Notes: generated from the letters alone by a model not told the origin. A DNA stretch of 64,000 bases from Brasenia schreberi (GCA_036023115.1 JAYKKT010000076.1:3968001-4032000), one strand, 5' to 3'; positions 34,913 through 46,680 are shown, counted from the first letter of the stretch. Numbers and translations: made by a program.

Positions 34913-36247
34913 TGTAGACACCCAAAATTTTCTTTTAAAATTCTTACCTTTTTAGGAAAGTTGCCATTTTGGCAAATTTTGGAGTTTCTGAAGGAAAAAG
35001 GCACTAAACGAGTTTGTTTTGGTACCAAAATTTTATTGAAGCTTTAAAATGATGAAAGAATGCTTTCCGTTCTGAAAGTTTTGAGTTTTGACAAAATTTG
35101 AAAAAATGACGATTTTACCCTTAGTACTGGAAAAACAGGATTTCGTTTTCTTAAAAGATTTATGACAAAAAGTATGTTGAAAGCTTGCCTTTTGAAAAGA
35201 TACAAGTATCAAAAAGACAAGTTGACACCTGAAAAGGACGGTGGACACCCAGAAAGGGAAAACGGGCATCAAAAAGGGAAAGTGAGCTTCCTAGAAAGAA
35301 AAGCTCACATTTGGAAAGAAATCAATTTCTAGAGGGTAAGGTCGGTATTATCAAAAGAAAGGAAAGGTGGAAGCAAGAACGAAAGCCTCCAAAAATGAAG
35401 GTTTGGTATCGAACGCCTCTCGTAACGTGTCTACGTTATGTTTGGGTATTGAGGTAATTAGTATTGATATACATCAATTTGCATTGTCATTTGTTACTGG
35501 TATGCTATTGATATGTTATGATAAGAGCAATTTTAATATCCCAACACTCGTGGAAAGGATTGAATGAGCATGAAAGTTGATTTTCAAAAACGTAACATAG
35601 GCCTATTTGAATACATTCATAATAGGTAAGTATGTAATATGGATTTGCATAGCCACGTTCATGGCATATACAGATAACGGAAGACTACTTGAGTACTCTT
35701 ATACATGTAAAAGATTCAATTGAGACTCATCATGTTTCCTTAGAAGTGGCTATTTGTTAATACTTTTCTGCTTATTCTGTGTTGAGCTAGACTGTTGAAA
35801 TTGTTGTGGTACAAAGAAGGATTTTTTTTCCAGTTTAGCAAAATACATCCCGAAAGTATAATCAGCAACAGCAATGAAAAGTTTTCAAGTGTTTTATTGG
35901 ATTAGAGTGTGCTGTTGTTTTATCTGAGTCATTCATAGCTGGAAATCCAGCTTTAATAGCCCGCCATGTTGCAAGCCAAGTTCATATTATCTCTGAACCT
36001 ACACTGATTCTTATTGCTTTGAATGTAACATCGGGCAGAGGTTCTGGTTGTGAAACATTTATGGTTCTTTTTCATATCACTCATCCTTTTAATCTACTTG
36101 GTAGAAAGTTATGGCTAGTGGCAATGCTCACCTAGAACCAATAATGAATGTTCATGATGTAAAATAGGCCAGCCTTATTGAAAAGGTTGAATCAGAAGCT
36201 GTATCTCATAGCAATCATTCTTCAAGAACACAAAGGGAAATCCAAAG

Positions 36248-36593
36248 TTGATGAAGTCAAGTTTTGCTGATATGGTTAACACTGGAGGTCGGCAAGGTGG
36301 CGAGTTGTTAGACCAGGGTGCTTCTAGGAGTTTTGAATTTGTGAGCAGAGGATCAATTAGCTTGAATAGGTTGGGCGTTGGCAGTGGATCTGTGTTATCA
36401 TTTACTGGTAATATTAGCCAGGCCACACTTTGCCTGAGCGATGATGAAAATGTGCAGTAACTTGAAAGGAGTGCTGAACCAGAAGATGATTACAGTATTA
36501 AGGCAGACAAGAATGACCCATTTTCTGATGTGTCATTTCACACAAATGAAATACTTGGCGAGGAACATGCAAACGACTTATTTTCTGAGTTGG
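36248..36593 (+). other. Inner LTR cargo upstream of the myosin piece, unrecognised
   Basis: A plus-strand frame (36248-36460) includes ADMVNTGGRQGGELLDQG and SISLNRLGVGSGSVLS, then after a stop YSIKADKNDPFSDVSFHTNE. It looks like coding-derived sequence but I cannot assign it. It may come from a gene other than myosin, since the myosin match starts only at about 36594. Confidence 0.4.
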
Positions 36594-36866
36594 TTGTCGA
36601 TGATATGACCAAATTGGCGTATTTAAACGAACCTGGTCTTCTCTATAACCTTGCTAGAAGATGTGCCATCCATCATACACAGGAAGCATATATTGATTGT
36701 TGTTAATCCATTCACAAGGCTTCCTCATTTGTGTGATAAGCATATGAAGGAACAGTATAAGGGCAAACCTTTTTAAGTCCTCATGCTTCTGCTGTAGCAG
36801 ACGCCTCATACAAAGACATGGTAAACGAAAGAAAAAGCCAGTCGATCTTGGTTAAGGGAGGAAGTG
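36594..36866 (+). pseudogene. Class XI myosin motor-domain fragment in LTR cargo
   Basis: Read with frame changes, the plus strand gives DDMTKLAYLNEPGLLYNLAR, then VNPFTRLPHLCDKHMKEQYK, then SPHASAVADASYKDMVNE and SQSILVKGG. These follow, in order, the N-terminal motor segment up to the P-loop of plant class XI myosins, actin motors for organelle movement. The P-loop GESGAGKT itself is not preserved. Stops and shifts show it is dead. It lies in the sense direction of the LTR, upstream of its TATA box. Confidence 0.85.
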
Positions 36867-37336
36867 TCCGCCGAAGCAGTAAATGAGATGCTAGCTAACT
36901 TTGTATCGCTAATAAGTAAAGACATGCCTGGTGCAGATGAGTTGTTTGATGAGGTTCTATTTACAGAATTAAATAGAGAAGATTCACAAAGATATTTGGA
37001 TGAAATGGAGAGTGAGGGTTGAGAACCGCAACAAAATTCACTCCATACTCAACGAGAAGTTCAGTCAAATCACTTAGTAGCTATCATCCACCTAACATCA
37101 GTGTCACAGGAACTTCTGCCTGTGCTCCTCTTCGCTCATCTATTTCACTTCCAAATCCTTGTTTCCAATATTGTCATCAGGATGGCTCGCGTAGCAGCTA
37201 CAGAGGGAGCGATCTCTACAATGCTTCAAGAGGCAGAAATCCCAGCAATTCATCATATGACGAACTCAGTGGTCATAGTATTGATTATGGACCGAGTCAT
37301 CAAGGCTTACCTAACTCAGATGAAATCAAAGCCTAA
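36867..37336 (+). other. Inner LTR cargo downstream of the myosin piece, unrecognised
   Basis: A plus-strand frame reads EEVSAEAVNEMLANFVSLIS and ADELFDEVLFTELNREDSQ up to a TGA at about 37019. It is followed by frames including SSYRGSDLYNASRGRNPSNS. The first part looks like a genuine protein segment but I do not recognise it. It is probably another captured exon. Confidence 0.4.
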
Positions 37337-37613
37337 TCAGATAACGATTCAAAGCTTACTAGATAAAGGAATCATCAAATGCAGATAACGTTATCAACTA
37401 CAGATAACGTCCCAACCAATTCACAAGAGATCAGATGCATATGATATTCAAATTACAAAGTAACGTTCAAGATAAAGTTCAGCAATACAGATCCTGTGGA
37501 GATCACGTTCCAGATAAGGATGAAACCAATTCAAATAGGATTTTATCAGCACAATCAAAACCGAACTCATCCAAATCCCAACCATCTGGCTTATCCAAAT
37601 CACAGCCAGAGCC

Positions 37614-37623
37614 TATAAAAAGG
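37614..37623 (+). promoter_or_regulatory. TATA box of the inner L1 LTR
   Basis: TATAAAAAGG follows GAGCC, at the same place relative to the LTR end as the TATAAAAGGA boxes of the other L1 copies. The GA-rich run at 37700-37745 corresponds to the TC-rich leader tract of the minus-oriented copies. Confidence 0.65.
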
Positions 37624-38965
37624 CTTCCGCAGGTGCTGCAGAGGATCAACCAGCGACGATCAACCAACGAGCATCAAGAGGTTCAGTCCGAAAATTCAGA
37701 GAAATAGAGAGAGAGAGAGAGAAAGGAAGAGAAGAAGGAGAAGAAGGAAGTCCGGCCTGGTTCCGACGTCCGACGATCGTCCGGCGAAGTGCTCCTACGT
37801 CCCCCCTCACTCACACAGGTTGGAATTCTTGCACAAATTGGTTTTAATTCATGAGAATCTGAAAAAGCACAGATTCTGGAAATTTGTACGTGAATCAAGG
37901 CCTTGAGCCCATGTTCTTCATTTATATCGATACAAACATGCATGATTCCTTCATGAACGAAATTAAAATCCATGTTTAGATGATTTCCATGCATCATTAG
38001 GGCTGATACAGGTTGAATTTCGTTTTAGAATCACGTTAGGAATTTTCTGAAATTTTCTGCAAACTTGGTTTCTGAAACTGTCCGTGCACACGCGTCTGAT
38101 CACGGAATTTTTATAGCCAAACGGATAAGCCAATTGCTTCGAAATTTTGCATGAATAATCTAGACATATCAGACGTTCTTAGATAAAAGTTTGAAGAATT
38201 TTTATGAACTGTTGCCTAGCCAATTAGATCCGTGAAGTTTATACAAAATCCAGATTGCGTTTTACAGAAACAGAATGTTCAGTAACAGACCTCTGTTCTT
38301 TTGCCCATATCTCTTCAACCACTGAATGAAACTGGATGAAATTTGATTCTTTGGAAACCTAACATCCGTATCTTTCTAACACAACAAATTTTATCGAAAT
38401 TAGATGACTGAGTGCTGAGATATTGCTGTTTTTCTGAGCTTCTGATTCACAGAAACAGAGCTGTTCCGAATTTTATAACAGTTTCTGATTCTGTATTTAA
38501 TTATCAGAAAATAAAGAACAAAATTATAAAATAAAAATATATTCTGATTCTACATACACGTGTCTCTATTCTGTAAAAGTTTTAGAATTTTTGGAGAATC
38601 AGAAGTATTTTTAAAAATTTGAAGAACAGGTCTTTGGAACTGAACAGATTCTGCAACTTTCAGAATCTGAAAATTTTCAGAAATCGAGAACTTAAACACA
38701 AAGCTGAAACTATTGAAAAATCTGGTTTTTCCTTTCTCGAATTAACGGATTCAAACAAATTTCAAGCGTCTAGGCTGATCCTTGAGCGCCGGTTCAAGAA
38801 GGCCTAAGTCGAAAAGATCTCACTTGTCCACAATCGTTCTTAGAAGTCAGAAAATCAGAATTTGTTAGTTTTGACAAACTAACTGGCACGCTCGCGCAAC
38901 CTGACGTAGTTCGAGGGTTTGATTTCGGATCCCATGATTTGAAATAAAATCACGTCTACACCATC

Positions 38966-40148
38966 CTCATTGACATCAGCTGCTACTACTGCTCCTTAAA
39001 TCTCAGCCATCTTTAGAGGAAACCAGTCATAGCATATATGGGCCCAGATGTAGGATCTATCATGAAACACACGGCTTTGCGCCAAGCTTTGTTGTTGTTT
39101 ATGTGATCACAATCAACATTATTCTTTAGTAACTTCACAACATCAGCCCATGTTGTGATTTAACAAATCAGAACACTTTCCCATTAATGTCAAATGTCCC
39201 AATCATAATCAACATTATCTCTAAACCAGATTAATTTGTCCTTGTTCTGTTTCAGAAAGTTCAGCATTTTCTATAATATTGGCATTTTGTGACATTCCCC
39301 ATTCTTTGTCAGGTGAATCTGTGATTCAGCAACAACATCAGCAACTTTCAGAATATCCTGCATCTTCCATGTTCTCTACCATGAGCATTATGAATTTCCA
39401 CTTGCATACTTGCTGTGAAAGTGGTTAAGCAAATACATGTTACATGCCTTTCTACTATGAATGTGTTCTATTAAGCCCATGTTACGTTTTTGAAAATCAA
39501 CTATCATGCTCATTCAATCCTTTCCACGAGTGTTGGGATATTAAAATTGCTCTTATCATAACATATCAATAGCATGACGATGCAAATTGATGTATATCAA
39601 TACTAATTACCTCGATACCCAAACATAACGTAGACACGTTACGAAAGGCGTTTGATACCAAACCTTCGTTTTCGGAGGCTTTCGTTCTTGCTTCCACCTT
39701 TCCTTTCTTTTGATAATACCGACCTTACCCTCTAGAAATTGATTTCTTTCCAAATGTGAGCTTTTCTTTTTAGGAAGCTCACTTTCTCTTTTTAATGCCC
39801 GTTTTCCCTTTCTGAGCGTCCACCGTTCTTTTCAGGTGCCAACTTGTCTTTTTGATACCTGTATCTTTTCAAAAGGCAAGCTTTCAACATACCTTTTGTC
39901 ATAAATCTTTTAAGAAAACGAAATCCATCTTTTCCATGCCGGGGGCAAAATCGTCATTTTCATCCAATCAAGTCAAAATTCGAAATTTTCAGAAAGGAAA
40001 GTATTATTTCATCATTTTAAAGCTTCCATAAAATTTTGGTACCGAAACAAACTCGTTTAGTGCCTTTTTCATTCGAAAATCCAAAATTGCCAAAAATAGG
40101 CACTTTCCTAAAAATGTAAGAATTTTAAGAAAATTTTGGGTGTCTACA
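38966..40148 (-). mobile_element. Element B 3' LTR, part 2 (U3 start)
   Basis: This continues the LTR after the inner insertion and matches 48165-49337. It first completes the DEX1 piece (about 38966-39075), then runs through sequence shared by all L1 copies (ACGTAACATGGGCTT region, CATGCCGGGGGCAAAATCG), and ends GAAAATTTTGGGTGTCTACA beside the polypurine tract. Confidence 0.92.
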
Positions 40149-40196
40149 GATGCCCCTCTTTGGCATTATCCCAAATTTATTTGGATAATGGCAAAG
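40149..40196 (-). promoter_or_regulatory. Element B polypurine tract with strong hairpin
   Basis: Minus-strand AAAGAGGGGCATC abuts the 3' LTR start. Next to and overlapping it, 40158-40171 and 40183-40196 are complementary over 14 bases with one mismatch around an 11-base loop. Confidence 0.8.
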
Positions 40197-41396
40197 AAGA
40201 AAACACCCATTTGCTTTTCTTCCCAGATTTGCCTTGAGAGTATGGAATCATTCTTTATTCCATAACATCTATTTCCTTGGATTCTTAGCAAAAGGGGATT
40301 TGGTAAGAGCTCCTATTCCTAGGGCAATCATGCATGAACGACCACTTTATGAATGCATTCATGTGTGTGAATGAATAAAATGGATGTTTAGAGACCCATA
40401 CCTTTGATTTGAGAACTTGAGAAGAAGCCTATGATGGCCAGCTGCCCCAAGCAATGGTTCCTGTTTCTTTTGATGTTTAAGATTTTCAAAATTCCTTTTT
40501 CAAAAGGAGAACTCCTTTTTGGTTTCTATAAAAAAGGACTTACAATTTCTTACACTTCCCTTCACTCGGGTTTTAATACCCACTAATAAGTAGAGGTTTT
40601 ATGGAAAGTTTTTGAATAACATTTCAAAGCTCCCTTTCTTACCTAACGAATTCTAATTCTCAAACAACATGAATTCAAATGAAATAGGTCGTATTCCTAC
40701 TCTAGGACTTTCAAGGTGAACTTTTCTCCATCGGGATGAGTTATGGGGATTTGGGAAAGAATTACCCGCGGTTCCTTCTGAAGTGTCCCGGGGTTTAAGG
40801 CAAAGAGACGGAAAATTGCTCTTTTGAGCTTTGGCTTTTCTTTTTCTTTTTTTTTTTTCTTTTTCAAGAGAAGATCTCTTTTGAAGAAGTTTTTGTATTC
40901 CCTCTGTCTATTCAGGGAAGACTTCTTCTTGGAGGAGTTTTTGCATTCCCTTTTCCTTTTCTTTCAAAGAGAAGACTCATTTTTAAGAAGTTTTTGTATT
41001 CCCTTGATCTATTCGGGGAAGACTTCTTTTTCGAGGAGTTTTTGTATTCTCTTTTTCCTTTTCTTTTTCTTTTGAATATTGTCAATTTTCCTTTTTTGGA
41101 GAGAAGTGAAATGGGGAATACAACTCATCCCTTTAGATAATCAATCCAGCCAAGATTGTCCTATTTCCTAATAGCACCTACCATTTGAAAGCACCTTGCT
41201 ATTTCGAATTAGGCCTCATTTGGTAAGTAAAAGATTTTTGACATGTTACCAAATAATTTTTGGAAACTCCACTTTTCATAAAGTATCAATTCCCTAATTT
41301 GGAGTCACATAATCCATCTTTGGTCATTCTTTCCAGAAATTCAAAAGAGTTCTATTTTCAAAATCTTTTCAAATGGAATTTAAAGTAGACCCCACA
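40197..41396 (-). other. Element B 3' untranslated internal region
   Basis: This is homologous to 23096-24337 of A, with the conserved GGTTCCTTCTGAAGTGTCCC segment near 40770. It includes three near-repeats of the GAAGACTTCTT...GAGGAGTTTTTGCATTC type (40860-41060). No coding content is seen. Confidence 0.6.
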
Positions 41397-41540
41397 CATA
41401 GTATTGGGCATTTATAGAATCTACTAATTTTCCTTCCTTAACATCAACTTACCAATATTGATGATGCCCCTTTGCAACATAGGGACCATCCTTGTGGGCC
41501 ACCATCTTCAAATGGAGTGCGGGCTTCTTGTGGATGCATT
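41397..41540 (-). pseudogene. Element B integrase C-terminal scrap
   Basis: This matches 24340-24480 of A, the GPY/F-type end of integrase, in decayed form (minus-strand DGPYVAKG and a SINAQY segment). The rest of integrase, both RNase H domains and RT are absent. Sequence continues through 41541-41830 without recognisable domains to the start of the RT-leading frame. Confidence 0.7.
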
Positions 41541-42338
41541 GTCATGCAAGATGTATTCCTATAATACAATGGTAATGCATGCTTTATGATATGATGAATA
41601 CACTCAATTTCTATGAAATGTATTTAAGGAATAACATCTCAATGCCCCTAGTTTGGAGGGAATGGCATGAGAACTCATGGCCAATCTCTATATGATATGG
41701 TTTTGAATGTGATGCATGAAAGATATGCACAACCTAAGTCTTGGCGATGCATGATATGATCCTTGGACGTGTTTTGGGTAGGTTAACTCTCTAATGCATT
41801 TCTAGTAAACTCCTACTTACACACTTTGAAGCATTTTCCAAATCAACGATTTTATGGAATTTAGAAAGCTTAGAGGCTTGACCATCATCATGGATGAGGG
41901 GACTTTCCTCCTTGCTTTGATCACTCTCAAGTTCTTGTTTTCTAGGGAAGTATCATGGATAAGAGAAAAAGGCATTTCTAAATCCAATTTTTGAAAAACA
42001 ATATTTTTGGAGTTTTTTCAAATTTTTCTATTTTTTTTGGATTTTTCAGAACAACTAGTAGAAGGGAAAACAAACATTTTTTTTTTTGAAATTTTCATAA
42101 TTTTCTATTTTTTTGGATTTTTCAAAACAAACAGAAGGGGAAACCAACATTTTTTTGGATTTTTGATAATTTTCACCATAAATAACAAAAGGGGAAACAA
42201 CTAAATCTTTGGAAATCAAACATTTTTTTGGGTTTTTGGGTTTTTCTATATTTTTTTGGTTTTTGGAAATATATACTTTTTTTGTATTTTTCTCAAAAGA
42301 GGGATCTTCCATCAAACCTGCAAAGAAAACGCTATGAA
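41541..42338 (-). pseudogene. Element B deleted pol region and Lys-rich spacer
   Basis: The part from about 41830 matches the N-terminal lead of the A and D pol frames (FHKI, minus strand). The frame 42055-42315 is a Lys/Asn-rich spacer starting MMEDPSFEKN. Its minus-strand start is preceded by TTTTCTTTGCAG, a strong 3' splice-site shape, 20 bases after the protease stop. RT should follow the spacer but is missing. Confidence 0.65.
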
Positions 42339-43583
42339 TTAGACTCCAAATAAGATGTCTAAACCATAGGTCTCGGTTTTAGCGGGTTCTAAGGCACCCT
42401 TAACCCAATTGGTTTCGGGTGGTGGCTCTGGTGGTATGGATAGGCTATATCCTAAACCATGGCGTCCTATATTTGGCATAGGTATAATAGGCTCTAGTTT
42501 TCCTTGGCCTTGAACCCCCAATCCTTGGTAAGGAGTATATCCCATATTTAGCAACATCTTCCAAGGTTTTTTGAATTTTGAAAATTTTTGATATAGAGGA
42601 TGATTTTGGAAAGATGAATCATCTATGGAAGGTTTACTTATCCTAATGGTTCTTTTGGGAAGATGGAGGGATTTGGAAGGTTTTGACTTGCCTAAAATAC
42701 TGACTACTCTTATTTTGGAAGGTTTGGCTATTTCAGGGAGGTTTATTTTGGCAGTTTCCCGATTGGTCTTTACTTCCTGATTTGGCTCCCCTGATATACA
42801 AGGAAAGGTTTGTATTCCATTTAATTGGGGATGGTCTTCTCCAAAAACAACCACTACCCGATTTTTCCATGAGATTTTGAGACATCTGTGGAAGGTGGAT
42901 GGGACGGCTCTAAGAGAGTGTATCCATGGTCTTCCTAATAATAGGTTGTAATGGGGATTTATATCCAAGACATGGAATAATCCCTCGTGAGGTATTGGTC
43001 CGACTTTCATGAGTAACTTTATGGAGCTTAAGGGGTTGGATGGGTTCCCATCATATCCTGTAATGGTTATGGGACTCGGTTCAAGCATAGAGGTAGAGAT
43101 TCCTATTTGGAAAGCCACATGGAGGGGGAGGATATTAAGGCCTCCTCCTCCATCGACTAGGCATTTACTAATAGGGTAGCCATTTAACACAACTTCTATA
43201 TGGAGTTCTTGGTTATGGATCACATCATACTTTCCCAAATCATTCTCTGTGAATACAATGGAAGTTTTTGCAAAGACGGGAGAAACCAAGGTAGATAGGG
43301 ATTCAGGGGATATGGTAGTGTCGACTCTAGTCTTCTCTAAGATCTCCTCTAGGACTTGTCTATGCTTGAGAGAAATTTTTATCAATTCCAAGATAGACAT
43401 GTTTATGGGGAGTTTAGAAAGATGCATTTCTAGGTCATAGGGGTTTATTACCACACCCTTTTTATCGACACCCTGGGATGAGTTTGGTATGCATGCTTGT
43501 GGGGGGCCTGGTAGAACGACCACTCCTTTGCTTGTTTGTTTTGCTAAGTGTGGGGGTTGATAGATCCTCCCCGATCTAGTCAC
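42339..43583 (-). CDS. Element B protease and G-patch frame
   Basis: An uninterrupted 414-codon frame. The retropepsin core has LVDGGGGLNILPLHVA with the catalytic Asp (about residue 145), ITGYDGN, and NLLLGRPWIHSLRAVPSTFH. The C-terminal part is a G-patch: LLNMGYTPYQGLGVQG and GRHGLGYSLS, an RNA-binding module seen in Ogre-like elements. The frame ends in TETYGLDILFGV before a stop. The first Met follows a break from gag, so the natural protein is probably made as a gag-protease fusion. This is the best-preserved frame in the window. Confidence 0.85.
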   Translation of the reverse strand: MTRSGRIYQPPHLAKQTSKGVVVLPGPPQACIPNSSQGVDKKGVVINPYDLEMHLSKLPINMSILELIKISLKHRQVLEEILEKTRVDTTISPESLSTLVSPVFAKTSIVFTENDLGKYDVIHNQELHIEVVLNGYPISKCLVDGGGGLNILPLHVAFQIGISTSMLEPSPITITGYDGNPSNPLSSIKLLMKVGPIPHEGLFHVLDINPHYNLLLGRPWIHSLRAVPSTFHRCLKISWKNRVVVVFGEDHPQLNGIQTFPCISGEPNQEVKTNRETAKINLPEIAKPSKIRVVSILGKSKPSKSLHLPKRTIRISKPSIDDSSFQNHPLYQKFSKFKKPWKMLLNMGYTPYQGLGVQGQGKLEPIIPMPNIGRHGLGYSLSIPPEPPPETNWVKGALEPAKTETYGLDILFGV

Positions 43584-43646
43584 TTCCTCTACACTATCCC
43601 TAGGGCTCGTTCCTATTTTGGATCTAACTTGGTGTCTCGGGACACC

Positions 43647-45196
43647 TCAAATCACTACCAAGGCTTTAGTCGGGAGCGGGTCTCTAAGCGCTCCCCGGAT
43701 CACTATTGCTTGGGTATTTTTTATTTCGGGAAAGTGTGGTGTGTGAGGTGTGGGATGCACGATATGCACTGCATGATTGGAGTGTGATAGGGAGCATACC
43801 TCTTTTTCCTTCCCACTCGTACTGGCGTGGTTAGGGAAGGGTTCTTTAAAAATGGCCTGGGGTGACTCCGGCTCTTCAGACACGTGTAGCTTACCTTGCT
43901 CGATCAAATCCTCTATCTTATTCTTCAGGGCATAGCAGTGTTGGGTATCATGGCCCTTGAGCCTATGATATTTACAAAACTTGTTTAAAAACTTTCCTTG
44001 GGGTGGTGCCCCTTCGGGAATCTCTGGGAGTGTTGTGAGACCTTGTGCCAATAGGATGTCTAGGACCTCTGTGAGGGTTGTCCTAGGTTAGTGTACTCCC
44101 TTCTTTCAAATCTCTTTTTATTTTTTTGGTTTTTTTCGAAATCTTTTTGCCCTGAAGGTTTTGAGGGTCCTGCTGAACCTTGCTTTACTCGAACATTAGC
44201 CACTTTTGGTACTTTTATCCCTCCCTCTGGCGCATGTGGCCCATATGCCCCAGGTTTTTCAAACTTTTTTAGAAAACTTTTTCCTTTCCATAAATCTTCA
44301 TAAGTTCCCTTTTTCAAATTAGTCTCGAAGAGGGAAGCTTTCTTGATCAATTTTTGGAAAGTAGAAATCTCATGTAAAGAAAGGAGGACTTTCAAATCAG
44401 TTTTGAAATTGTCTAGGATGAGCATCACTGCACACCCTTCAGAGATAGGTTCTTTGACTTGCCTCAGGATTGATCTCTATCTAACGATGAACGCGTGGGC
44501 ATCTTCGTTAGGGCCTTGTTTGGTATCCCTCAATGTATTTAAAGTGGGAGTAACTTCAACATTATGAGAAAATCTTTGCATAAAACAGTTGGCTAATTCT
44601 TCAAAATCAGTAAATTGGCTTAAGTCATAAGAGGCCAACCATTTTGCAGCACTTTCTTTTAGAGAATGAGGGAACCAATAGACCCACTTAGAGGAGTCTT
44701 TTTTCTTTTTATAGGCACTTCGGGAGAAAAGTTGGAGATGAGACCTAGGGTCTCCATTTCCATCATAACGGTGGAAGCTGGGTATCTCATCATCACTATC
44801 GGTTTGGTAGTCGAAAGGTAGGAAATCTGATAAGGCATAGGACCTTTTCTCATGTTTCTGGTTTTTCAAAAGTTGATGTAGAGCCTTTCGATCTTTCATG
44901 GTGAAGGATTCGGGCTCAAGTTCTTCTTCAATTTTGGAAATGACCCTAGGCTTCCTAGAGTGGTTTGATTTCCTATTCGTTTTGGTTTTCCTATCATGGG
45001 AAGAGCAGGATTCGACTACTTCAGCTTCTTGGCTTAAAGCATCGATTTCTTCTCTTAGTACCTTTATTCCCTCCCTTAGGGCAGCGAACCTGTCTCCTTT
45101 TGAAAAGCTTTTTGAAATTTTGTTCGAGCAGCGGCTGGTAGAGCGGGAGACCCGGCTGGATACCTCGCAAGATCCTTCTGAGCTCGACATGATCAA
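43647..45196 (-). pseudogene. Element B gag
   Basis: The N-terminal part (44477-45196) starts MIMSSSEGSCEVSSRVSRS and includes a Lys-rich linker and the gag core KWVYWFPHSLKESAAKWLAS, FEELANCFMQRFSHNVEV. One stop follows FIVR, where related copies have Trp (TGG to TAG). The core continues (44060-44428) through LILDNFKTDLKVLLSLHE. A frame change precedes 43647-44051, which holds the zinc-knuckle-like CKYHRLKGHDTQHC and the IEDLIEQGKL segment. Gag packages element RNA. Only two or three lesions separate it from a full frame. Confidence 0.88.
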
Positions 45197-45270
45197 CCTG
45201 TGAATGGAATCTTATCACAAACCTGAAAATTTAGTTAGTATCACGGATTCAAACAAGTTTCTAAGACCTA

Positions 45271-45290
45271 AGTCCCACCGGGCATGCCAA
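45271..45290 (-). promoter_or_regulatory. Element B primer-binding site
   Basis: Three bases inside the 5' LTR end the minus strand reads TTGGCATGCCCGGTGGGACT. It is the analogue of TTTGGCACGCCCGGTGGGAG in A and would pair with the 3' end of a tRNA ending in CCA. I could not assign the tRNA. Confidence 0.75.
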
Positions 45291-46680
45291 TTCTGTAGAT
45301 GTGATTTTATTTCAAATCATTTGGGATTCGAAATCAAACCCTCGAACTACGTCGGGTTGCGCGAGCGTGCCAGTTAGTTTACCAAAACTAACAAATTATG
45401 TTTTTCTCACTTCTTAGAACGATTGTGGACAAGTGAGATCTTTTCGACTTAGGCCTTCTTAAACTGGTGCTCAAGGGTCAGCCTAGACGCTTGAAACTTA
45501 TTTGAATCCGTTAATTCGAGAAAGAAAAAACCAGATTTTTCAAAGTTTCAGATTTGTGTTTAAGTTCTTGATTTCTGAAAAAATTCAGATTCTTAGATTT
45601 GCAGAACCTGTTCAGTTTCAGAGGTCTGTTCTCTGAATTTTTAAAAATATTTTAATTCTCCAAAAATTCTAAAACTTTTATAGAATAGAGACACGTATGT
45701 GTAGAATCAGAATATATTTTTATTTTATAATTTAGTTCTTTATTTTCTGAGAATTAAATACAGAATCAGAAACTGTTATAAAATTCAGAACAACCCCGTT
45801 TCTGTGGATCAGAAGCTCAGAAAAACAGCAATATCTCAGTTCTTAGTCATCCAATTTCGATGAAATTTATTGTGTTAGAAAGATACGGATGTTAGGTTTT
45901 CAAAGAATTAAATTTCATCCAATTTCACTCAGTGGTTGCAGAGATATGGGCAAAAGAACAGAGGTCTGTTACTGAACGTTCTGTTTCTGTAAAACGCAAT
46001 CTGGATTTTGTATAAACTTCACGGATATAATTGGCTAGGCAACAGTTCATAACAATTCCTCAAAATTTTATCTAAGAACTTCTGATATGTTTATATTATT
46101 CATGCAAAATTTCGAAGCAATTAGCTTATCCGTTTGTCTATAAAAATTCCGTGATCAGACGCGTGTGCACAGACAGTTTCAGAAACCAGTTTTACAGAAA
46201 ATTTCAGAAGGTTCCTAACGTGATTCTAGAACGAAGTTCAACCTGTATCAGTCCTAATAAATCATGGAAATCATCTAAACATGGATTTTAATTTCGTTCA
46301 TGAAGGAATCATGCATGTTTGTATCGATATAAATGAAGAACGTGGGCTCAAGGCCTTGATTCATGTACAAATTTCCAAAATCTGTGCTTTTTCAGATTCT
46401 CATGAATTAAAACCAATTTGTGCAAGAATTACAACCTGTGTGAGTGAGAGGGGACGTAGGAGCACTTCGTCGAACGATCGTCGGATGTAGGAACCAGGCC
46501 GGACTTCCTTCTTCTCTTTCTTCTCTTCCTTTCTCTCTCTCTCTCTATTTCTCTGAATTTTCGGACTGAATGTTCCTGTTTTCTGGTTCTTTCGGATTGA
46601 TATTTTGTGGTGACTGGGGGATTTATTTTCGAATTGATACTTTTGCTCTGGCTGGGTTCCCTTCGCAGCCTCATTGAGGC

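Larger units (their letters stand above)
34913..38960 (+). mobile_element. Innermost solo L1 LTR, plus-oriented (TSD CCATC)
   Basis: This begins TGTAGACACCCAAAATTTTC and ends AAATCACGTCTACA, 4048 bp, flanked by CCATC on both sides (34908-34912, 38961-38965). The 5' LTR of B shows the uninterrupted site (TACCATCCTCATTG at 48158). The first about 780 bp and the last about 1.35 kb match the B LTRs in reverse complement. The middle (about 35700-37600) is unrelated to them and carries a myosin piece. Confidence 0.95.
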
